Notes under the pieces: generated by a model | What the model was told of the DNA's origin: nothing | The model's database searches: none | What the model saw: the letters and a program-made list of their open reading frames with translations, nothing else | Shown: positions 8,546 to 15,088 of the stretch, piece by piece | Layout of the letters: every line of letters begins with the position of its first letter | Numbering within the stretch: the stretch's first letter is position 1 | Position numbers and translations under genes: made by a program | Origin: B1 sp034439755 | GTDB taxonomy: Bacteria; Bacteroidota; Bacteroidia; UKL13-3 | Direction of reading: 5' to 3' | NCBI GenBank assembly: GCA_034439755.1 | Contig: JAWXAZ010000008.1 | Span: 1-64,000, forward strand | Length of the DNA stretch: 64,000 bases

Positions 8546-9160
8546 TTACTTCAAATAGGTATTTACCTCCGATTCAATTTTCTTCTTTATTTGGGTCCAA
8601 GAAAAAGCTGTAAGCATTATTGGATCTGGATTGTTTTCGGCATCATCAAAATAACTCATGCACTTTAAAGCGAGGTATGACGAACCATCAGCATATTTGC
8701 TTTTATAAAAGGATAAAATATCTTCAAGCGAAAAATGGTTGAGTAATTCAAATAAATCAACAAAATCTTTTTTAGTTCCTCTACCAGTGATGGCAGAAAT
8801 CTTCATGGCAGCAATATCTTCCGCTTGGGCAAGCCTTAAACCATCAATATCGATATGGGGCTTTAACCATGGGTAATGATAATTTACAATATCTACCTTT
8901 ATTCCAGCTATTTCAAAAATGTTGATATTGGCCGACCGTTTAATTTGAGTAACACTGCCGCAATTGCTCAGTATTTCAGAAATTTCTTCCGCATTTAAAT
9001 CGAGTTTACCAAAAAGGTCAATATCAACAGACTTACGATGTCCGTATTGCAAGGCTAAACTAGTTCCACCTACCAAACGTAATTCCGAAAAATCTTGAAT
9101 GGTTTGAATCTTTTTCAGGAGTTCCAGAAGTTCTGTGTCGATTGTCTCGTAATGTAACAT
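8546..9160 (-). CDS. AbiEii/AbiGii-type nucleotidyltransferase (toxin-like)
   Basis: The 204-residue protein carries the nucleotidyltransferase signature LVGGTSLALQYGHRKSVDIDLF (residues 29-50), in which the GGT helix start and the DIDLF aspartates are the nucleotide- and metal-binding residues. KVDIVNY supplies the third acidic residue. AbiEii-type proteins are the toxin part of type IV-like toxin-antitoxin or phage-abortive systems and transfer nucleotides to RNA or protein targets. The gene overlaps the upstream DUF6922 gene by 46 bp, giving a two-gene operon with antitoxin-like partner order. Its last 18 codons are nearly identical to those of the truncated paralogue at 11231-11704. Confidence 0.82.
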   Translation of the reverse strand: MLHYETIDTELLELLKKIQTIQDFSELRLVGGTSLALQYGHRKSVDIDLFGKLDLNAEEISEILSNCGSVTQIKRSANINIFEIAGIKVDIVNYHYPWLKPHIDIDGLRLAQAEDIAAMKISAITGRGTKKDFVDLFELLNHFSLEDILSFYKSKYADGSSYLALKCMSYFDDAENNPDPIMLTAFSWTQIKKKIESEVNTYLK

Positions 9161-9423
9161 TGAAATTTTTCTATGGATTCACCAGAAACTACCGAAACAA
9201 GTCGTGCCGATTTATAATCCAGGTTTTTAATTTTAACAGCAACTTCAGCCATCTTTTTAAGGCCAATTAATTCTTTTAAGCAGAACCAGTCTGCTATATG
9301 TCCATACTCTAACACACGCTGAACCAGAAATGGCAAGGGGTCGCAAAGCCTCAAAACAGCATCTATATTTGTGTCCCAAAACAGGTGCGTTGAAAATTTT
9401 TCTAAATCCTCCTTTGTAAACAT
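9115..9423 (-). CDS. DUF6922-like partner protein of the nucleotidyltransferase
   Basis: The 102-residue protein contains HLFWDTNIDAV near residue 13, a VLEYGHIADWFCLKELIGL segment and a C-terminal NLDYKSARLVSVVSGES...QCY region. This matches, from memory, the DUF6922 family that Bacteroidetes encode just upstream of AbiEii-type nucleotidyltransferases. The 3' end overlaps the toxin-like gene by 46 bp, which implies coupled expression. A role as antitoxin or specificity factor is inferred from this position only. Confidence 0.7.
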   Translation of the reverse strand: MFTKEDLEKFSTHLFWDTNIDAVLRLCDPLPFLVQRVLEYGHIADWFCLKELIGLKKMAEVAVKIKNLDYKSARLVSVVSGESIEKFQCYITRQSTQNFWNS

Positions 9424-9639
9424 ATTTCAAATTTACATTAATTACTTGAATTAGGTAATACTCCTGTTTTTTTTCGCTTACTTTTTGTATTCAATCTTTC
9501 TGTTGCTCATTTCTTGCATTGGGCAAGGCGCCTTAGACTAAACTTAGGATAAACTAGTTCATTTGTGGGTTTTAACAGAATAAATATTTCAATTTGAACC
9601 AAACGTTTTTTGTTTTCTAATTGGAATAATTAAGTATCC

Positions 9640-10296
9640 CTATTTACCTATTGGTTTATTATTGCCACTTTTAAATACGAGTTTTAATGCCCAAATTATT
9701 GCAATGATGAAATATCTAACAATGAACAATAAAATAAAAAGTATAATCAAATAGAACCGTAATTTAATAGCCACTAAATCACTAGAAAAGAGGCTACTTC
9801 TTTTAACGTTCTGAGCTTGCCAGTTATCACTAATAAGCCTGTTTACACTATCGATTTTTGCAGAAATTTCTTTTGGAACAACCTTTAGATTTATTTCATT
9901 ATAAAATGCATTGAATGACTCTTCGGACATATCAAACTCTTTTGCGATGTGAAAATAAATTTCTTCCCGCTTTCCATCTTCAAATGCTTTCCTGAAAGCT
10001 GCTTCTGTTTTGTATGGAGACTTTTTAACCGCCTCTGTGTTTTGACCATACTCGGCATAAAGGTCTTTAATTTTATCTTTCGAATCAAAACTTATTGTGG
10101 TCAAATTTACCTCCACTAACTTCAATGAATCCTTTAGGGAATGCAACCTACTTGTTTCGAAAGAAATATTGTTTACTTCTTTTTGGTAGTAATAATTCCA
10201 CCCTTTTGTGTAAACCCAAAAGATTGCCAAAAAAAATAGTATGCTACTAAAAATCAAGAATTCTCTGGCTATAAAATATCTTACTTTAGTCATCAT
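9640..10296 (-). CDS. Uncharacterised protein with N- and C-terminal membrane segments
   Basis: This 218-residue product is not recognised as a known family. A hydrophobic segment at about 12-29 (FLIFSSILFFLAIFWVY) is followed by about 145 polar residues predicted to be largely helical, then a strongly hydrophobic stretch at about 175-205. The layout suggests a membrane protein with a soluble loop between two anchors. It lies alone in the accessory islet, with roughly 200-250 bp of non-coding DNA on both sides. I could not identify a partner. Confidence 0.6.
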   Translation of the reverse strand: MMTKVRYFIAREFLIFSSILFFLAIFWVYTKGWNYYYQKEVNNISFETSRLHSLKDSLKLVEVNLTTISFDSKDKIKDLYAEYGQNTEAVKKSPYKTEAAFRKAFEDGKREEIYFHIAKEFDMSEESFNAFYNEINLKVVPKEISAKIDSVNRLISDNWQAQNVKRSSLFSSDLVAIKLRFYLIILFILLFIVRYFIIAIIWALKLVFKSGNNKPIGK

Positions 10297-10563
10297 TTAA
10301 TGAAAACAATTATTTGCCGAAAGATACTAAAAGAAATTTTTGGAACCAAGTAGAATAAAGATTTTGTAACTTAGCTTAGTCTTCCACCTCAAAATTATTT
10401 AATTATAAAATACCCCTTAGAGTTGCTATTAAATACAATGAAATAAATGCTTGGGTGGCGTTAGATTAAATTGGAACAGTAGGCCTAAATAGTTGACAGG
10501 TTATTGTAATTTGAAAATATGAAGAACAATATAGTAGGTAGTACATAGTAGATTGTATAAACT

Positions 10564-10655
10564 GTTTTAGAGTAATCAAGAAAGCCCGAGCTAGAGTGGA
10601 GCTCAGCGGAGCGGAGGCGAGAACTATCTTGGGCTTTTTTCCGCAACTCTAAAAC
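10564..10655. repeat. Large nested inverted repeat next to the transposase remnant
   Basis: GTTTTAGAGT at 10564-10573 is repeated inverted as ACTCTAAAAC at 10646-10655. An inner pair, AAAGCCCGAG at 10581-10590 and CTTGGGCTTT at 10628-10637, pairs 9 of 10 bases. The central part is unusually GC-rich and purine-rich for this region (GAGCTCAGCGGAGCGGAGGCG). The structure ends 10 bp before the transposase remnant start at 10666, so it may be an IS end, a terminator protecting the transposase gene from outside transcription, or an independent REP-like element. Confidence 0.6.
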
Positions 10656-10665
10656 CACAAAATAA

Positions 10666-11166
10666 ATGCAAAACAAAAACAATCAGGAAACTCAATTCCC
10701 AAAAAGATTTTTTAAACAATTTAAGAGTAAAGAGACTTTCCAAGAGTATTTAAACTCCTTACTCAAACAAGGCATAGAAGAAATACTTCAAAGTGAATTG
10801 GATGAGCACCTTGGCTATTTTAAACACAATATAGAAGGTTAAAATACTAGGAACAGAAGAAATGGTTCATATTCTAAAACTATCACCACAGAAAATGTTG
10901 GAGACATCGTTCTTAATATCCCCAAGGATCGAAATGGTGCATTTAAGCCACGAATAATACCTATAGGAGAAACTATCAGTAGCAAAATAGAAGATGCTAT
11001 TGTGGGGATGTATAGCTGTGGCATGACTACCTCTGATGTACAGAACCAGATTTTAGCTGTTTATGGCTTAGAAATAAGTGATACTACGGTTTCAAACATG
11101 ACCGAACATATCATGGAGTTTTTACGCATAATGGGCTGCCCCAATGCGAGTTTTTTAAAATACTGA
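10666..11166 (+). pseudogene. IS256/Mutator-family transposase remnant
   Basis: The frame from 10666 begins MQNKNNQETQFPKRFFKQF and continues with QGIEEILQSELDEHLGYF, then NRRNGSYSKTI, NIPKDRNGAFKPRI and a CGMTTSDVQNQILAVYGLEISDTTVSNMTEHI segment. This is the N-terminal DNA-binding order of IS256-class transposases. Codon 59 (10840-10842) is an in-frame TAA. The frame then ends at a TGA at 11164-11166, after roughly 165 codons, so the catalytic DDE part is absent. The copy therefore has both a nonsense mutation and a 3' deletion and cannot encode an active transposase. It marks past insertion activity between dinB and the dnaE-type gene. Confidence 0.85.
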
Positions 11167-11172
11167 GGGGAA

Positions 11173-11204
11173 AGTCCATGGTCAGTAAACGATAGACCAT
11201 AGTT
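11173..11204. repeat. Short palindromic repeat between IS remnant and nucleotidyltransferase remnant
   Basis: GTCCATGGTC followed by GATAGACCATAG repeats the words seen at 8455-8474 downstream of dinB. It flanks the 3' end of the second nucleotidyltransferase-like frame in the same way as the 8.5-kb copy flanks the first. Confidence 0.5.
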
Positions 11205-11230
11205 TTAATTTCTGTTTCTTACCTTTACTC

Positions 11231-11704
11231 TTACTTCAAATAGGTATTTACCTCCGATTCGATTTTTTTCTTTATTTGGGGCCAAGTTTTGTGTTTCAAA
11301 CAAACTGGATCTTCGCCCGAATCAGCATCGGAGAAGTGAAGTAAGGCATTTGGAATGGAAATCAAAAGTTGTTGGTTTGGGAATTTATTCTGGTAAAAAT
11401 CAATTATTTCTCCAAGTGTATAGTTGCTTAATAATTCTGCCATATCCCAGAAATCTTTCTTCTTGCCCCTGCCAAGAATGGCGTTAATCTTCATGGCTGA
11501 GATATCAGGTTCAGCGTACATACGAATGCCTTCTTCATGATAAAGCAGTTCAAGCAATGGGTGAGGGTAGCATACAATATCAACCTTAATGTTGTCAATA
11601 AACGCAAAGATTCCAATTGAAATTGGTTTCTTTTCAAACTCAAACCGCTTTCCAAAAGATTTTGTGAGCTCATTTTGGATGAGTTCCCAATCTGGCTTCT
11701 GCAT
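11231..11704 (-). pseudogene. 5'-truncated AbiEii-type nucleotidyltransferase paralogue
   Basis: The 157-residue frame matches only the C-terminal two-thirds of the family: NIKVDIVCYPHPLLE (compare IKVDIVNYHYPWLK in the 8546-9160 gene), ISAMKINAILGRGKKKDFWDMAELL, and a terminal IKKKIESEVNTYLK identical to that of the other copy. The GGT...DIDLF nucleotide-binding part is missing and I find no trace of it upstream in any frame. The last ~53 bp (11232-11284) are almost identical to 8547-8599 although the rest of the two genes has diverged, which suggests gene conversion or recombination at the 3' end. No DUF6922 partner is present. Confidence 0.75.
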
Positions 11705-11761
11705 TTGCTATTGCAAGCTAATGCAAAAATGTTAATTATTCAAACTTTTGCTTTGAAAGAA

Positions 11762-11791
11762 AAGTCCATGAATCATGGTCGATGGACTTTC
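11762..11791. repeat. Hairpin AAAGTCCAT...ATGGACTTT
   Basis: Perfect 9-bp arms at 11762-11770 and 11783-11791 flank a 12-base loop. The words match the palindromic debris at 8.45 and 11.17 kb. It stands upstream of the truncated nucleotidyltransferase frame and may mark the right edge of the inserted segment. Confidence 0.6.
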
Positions 11792-11889
11792 TCATTCTTT
11801 CCCCCTCATTCTTAACACCCAATCGTTTTTTTAAAATTATTCCTCTTGCATTATTGAATACTTTTTGTTATAATAGTTAACAAATAAAT

Positions 11890-11904
11890 GTTAATAATAT
11901 TAAC
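11890..11904. promoter_or_regulatory. Shared operator copy 3 (upstream of the dnaE-type gene)
   Basis: GTTAATAATATTAAC, again GTTAAT-N3-ATTAAC, lies 107 bp before the ATG at 12012. A GTTAAC half-type word sits 14 bp further upstream (11876-11881). Together with the copies at 6568 and 7248 it defines the proposed regulon. Confidence 0.65.
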
Positions 11905-12011
11905 AACAGTAAAAGCGACAAGTGTTTGAGGTTAGATGATAGGGGTGTAAGTTAATACACCCGAATTCTAAGTTTCGCTCACTAGGCACCTAACAGTTGT
12001 CTTTAAACAAT

Positions 12012-15011
12012 ATGCTTTGGAACATACACACATACTACAGCTTACGCTACGGCACCATGTCGGTGGAAGAGCTGGTATTGCAAGCTAAACAGCTTGGTTT
12101 AACGAGTTTGGGCATTACCGATATTAACTGCTCTACGGGTATTTTTGAATTTGTAAAATGCTGCGAAAAACATGGGATCAAACCCATAGCGGGCATTGAA
12201 TTTAGAGAGGGTAATTACTTGCTTTTTACGGCCGTTGCCAAGAACACTGTAGGTATAGAGGAAATAAACAGGCTTCTGTCTGATCACAACTTATATGGAA
12301 AGGCTTATGCTGATAAGCTTAAACACCTGCAAAATACTTACGTAATTTATCCTGTGGCAAATTACCCCACGGTGCTGGCAGATCATGAGTTAATAGGCAT
12401 ACGTTTCTCTGAGTTCAATAAGGTGATGCGAAAGGATGTGAGCAAGATTAAAAATAAGTTGATTTTACAGCAACCTGTTACTTTTAAAAGTGCGTCGAGT
12501 TACGCGTTGCACATGCACTTGCGGGCCATTGATAACAATGTATTGCTAAGCAGGCTAGAGCAGCAAGCGTATGCAGCGCCAGACGAATACCTCATGTCTG
12601 AACCAGATATCATCCATACGTGTAGGTACCACCATTATATCTTAAGCAATACCATCGCTTTTATGGATAGGTGCAGTGTGAGTTTCGATTTTAAAACGCA
12701 TAAGAACAAAAAGGTTTATTCTTCTTCTGTTTACGATGATAAGCAGCTCTTGCAAACACTTGCGTACGATGGTTTGGCCTATCGGTATGGTGCTAATAAT
12801 ACCGTTGCCAAGCAACGTGTGCAAAAGGAACTAGACATCATTGACAAGCTGGGTTTTTCTGCCTACTTTTTAATTACTTGGGATATTGTTCGGTATTCTA
12901 TGTCGCGCGGATTTTACCATGTGGGGCGCGGGAGTGGGGCAAATAGCGTAGTGGCGTATTGCTTGCGCATTACAGATGTAGACCCCATTGAGCTGAACCT
13001 ATATTTTGAGCGTTTCTTAAACCCCAAACGTACCTCGCCGCCCGATTTCGACATTGATTATAGTTGGAAGGAAAGACCTCAGGTGCACGACTATATTTTT
13101 AAGCGTTATGGCAGAGAACATACCGCTTTGCTAGGCACTATTTCTACTTTTCGCAGCAGTTCCATCTACCGCGAATTGGGCAAGGTATATGGTTTGCCCA
13201 AACGCGAAATTGATATCCTGGCAGATTATCCGCATAAAGCCGATCGCAAATCACCCATTATAGCGCGTATTCTAGAGATAGGAGAGCAGATACAAGATTT
13301 TCCTAACCACCGATCCATTCATGCGGGTGGCGTGCTTATTTCTGAAGCACCCATCTTTCAATATTCTGCACTCGATTTGCCTCCCGTGGGTTTGCCAACC
13401 GTGCAATGGGATATGTATATCTCGGAGGATATTGGGTTCGAAAAGTTTGACATTTTGTCGCAACGGGGAATTGGCCATATTAAGGATGCCGCCGACTTGG
13501 TTTGGCAAAATAAGCGCATCAAAGTGGATGTACATGAGGTGCACAAATTTAAAAATGACCCCATCATTAAGCAGCAGCTAAAGGAAGCAAATAGCATTGG
13601 TTGTTTTTATATTGAGAGCCCAGGTATGCGTGGACTATTGAAAAAGCTAAAATGCGACACTTACATTCACCTCGTAGCTGCTAGCTCCATTATCCGTCCG
13701 GGGGTGGCAAAATCGGGTATGATGAAGGCCTATATTCAGCGCTTTCACGATCCAAGTAGCATCAATTATTTGCATCCTGTAATGAAGGAACAGCTTGAAG
13801 AAACTTATGGGGTAATGGTATTCCAAGAAGATGTACTGAAAGTTTGTCACCATTTTGCGGGATTAGATTTGGCCGATGCCGATGTGTTGCGAAGGGCCAT
13901 GAGTGGCAAGTTTAGGTCGAAGGCCGAGTTTCAAAAAATCATAGATAAGTTCTTCGCAAACTGCAGAGAAAAGGGGTATTCAGATGAATTGAGCAAAGAG
14001 GTATGGCGGCAAATAGAAAGTTTTGCGGGCTACTCTTTTAGCAAAGCGCACTCGGCTTCGTTTGCCGTAGAGAGCTTTCAAAGCTTGTTCCTTAAAACAT
14101 ATTATCCCATGGAGTTTATGGTGGGGGTAATTAATAATTTTGGTGGTTTCTACAAAACTTGGGTCTATGTAAATGAGCTGCGTAAAACTGGCGCAAACGT
14201 GCACCTGCCATGTGTAAATGAGTCGGATCAATTTACCAATATCAAAGGAATAGAGGTGTACTTGGGCTTTACGCATATCGAGAGTTTAGAACGAAAATCT
14301 ATTGAGGCTATATTAGAAGAGCGCAGTTTAAATGGGCCGTTTTTAAGCTTCACCGATTTTATGGATCGGGTAAACATCAGTGTTTTGCAGGTGAAAATAT
14401 TGATTAAAGTAGGGGCTTTTGGTTTTTGCGGCTTGGGTAAAAAGAACTTAATGTGGCAGGCCTATGCAAACTATGAGCTGCGGGAGCCTCAGCCTATTGC
14501 GCGTGCCACCCAAGACTTACAAGCAGCGGCTCCCATACAACGACTGGTGCAGGAAACGATGCAGTCGCTCTTGCTCAATAAGCCACACAAGGAGTTTACC
14601 TTGCCAGCCTTGGTTCACAATGTGATAGAAAATGCATACGATGAAATAGAGTTGTTGGGATTTGCAGTGAGCATGACCGATTTTGACCTTTTGCAAAGCA
14701 AGTACCGCGGCGATGTAATGGCGGCAGACATGAGCAAATACTTGGATCAGACAGTAAGAATGGTGGGCAACTATGTAACCACAAAGCCTGTGAGAACAGT
14801 GCGTGGCGACTATATGGCTTTTGGTACTTTTTACGATGTGGCAGCCAATTTTTTTGATACCACACACTTTGCACATAGCTTAGAGAAATATCCTTTTGCA
14901 GGTAAGGGTGTTTACCTTATTGAGGGTAAAGTTGTGCAGGAATTTGGATTTTATTCGTTGGAGGTCGTTAAAATGGCCAAATTGGCTACGCAGCCAGATC
15001 CAAGATATTAG
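12012..15011 (+). CDS. DnaE-type DNA polymerase III alpha subunit, probable error-prone DnaE2-like paralogue
   Basis: From the ATG at 12012 the protein has 999 residues; a TTG at 11997 would add five. It begins with a PHP domain (NIHTYYSLRYGTMSVEELV). The C-family palm follows: VGRGSGANSVVAY (about 306-318), then PDFDIDY near 345 with the paired catalytic aspartates, and FPNHRSIHAGGVLIS (about 431-445). The polymerase core continues to an HhH-like region (FTDFMDRVNISVLQVKILIKVGAFG) and a C-terminal OB-fold. At about 1000 residues it is shorter than replicative DnaE, as DnaE2 proteins are. GITDIN replaces the usual TDHG metal motif of PHP, so proofreading-type activity may be lost. The upstream operator shared with dinB and the repressor supports a damage-induced mutagenesis role. 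It could still be a general accessory polymerase. Confidence 0.85.
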   Translation: MLWNIHTYYSLRYGTMSVEELVLQAKQLGLTSLGITDINCSTGIFEFVKCCEKHGIKPIAGIEFREGNYLLFTAVAKNTVGIEEINRLLSDHNLYGKAYADKLKHLQNTYVIYPVANYPTVLADHELIGIRFSEFNKVMRKDVSKIKNKLILQQPVTFKSASSYALHMHLRAIDNNVLLSRLEQQAYAAPDEYLMSEPDIIHTCRYHHYILSNTIAFMDRCSVSFDFKTHKNKKVYSSSVYDDKQLLQTLAYDGLAYRYGANNTVAKQRVQKELDIIDKLGFSAYFLITWDIVRYSMSRGFYHVGRGSGANSVVAYCLRITDVDPIELNLYFERFLNPKRTSPPDFDIDYSWKERPQVHDYIFKRYGREHTALLGTISTFRSSSIYRELGKVYGLPKREIDILADYPHKADRKSPIIARILEIGEQIQDFPNHRSIHAGGVLISEAPIFQYSALDLPPVGLPTVQWDMYISEDIGFEKFDILSQRGIGHIKDAADLVWQNKRIKVDVHEVHKFKNDPIIKQQLKEANSIGCFYIESPGMRGLLKKLKCDTYIHLVAASSIIRPGVAKSGMMKAYIQRFHDPSSINYLHPVMKEQLEETYGVMVFQEDVLKVCHHFAGLDLADADVLRRAMSGKFRSKAEFQKIIDKFFANCREKGYSDELSKEVWRQIESFAGYSFSKAHSASFAVESFQSLFLKTYYPMEFMVGVINNFGGFYKTWVYVNELRKTGANVHLPCVNESDQFTNIKGIEVYLGFTHIESLERKSIEAILEERSLNGPFLSFTDFMDRVNISVLQVKILIKVGAFGFCGLGKKNLMWQAYANYELREPQPIARATQDLQAAAPIQRLVQETMQSLLLNKPHKEFTLPALVHNVIENAYDEIELLGFAVSMTDFDLLQSKYRGDVMAADMSKYLDQTVRMVGNYVTTKPVRTVRGDYMAFGTFYDVAANFFDTTHFAHSLEKYPFAGKGVYLIEGKVVQEFGFYSLEVVKMAKLATQPDPRY

Positions 15012-15088
15012 TTTTTAATAGCATTATTTTGATAATCGGTTTTAAATTCTAGTTTTTTTTATTGTTATTGCTTCAAAATCATTTACAC

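Noticed and set aside
10485..10682. 65-residue minus-strand ORF over the hairpin region
   Set aside because: It runs across the nested inverted repeat and into the transposase remnant, has no recognisable domain and is best explained by chance.
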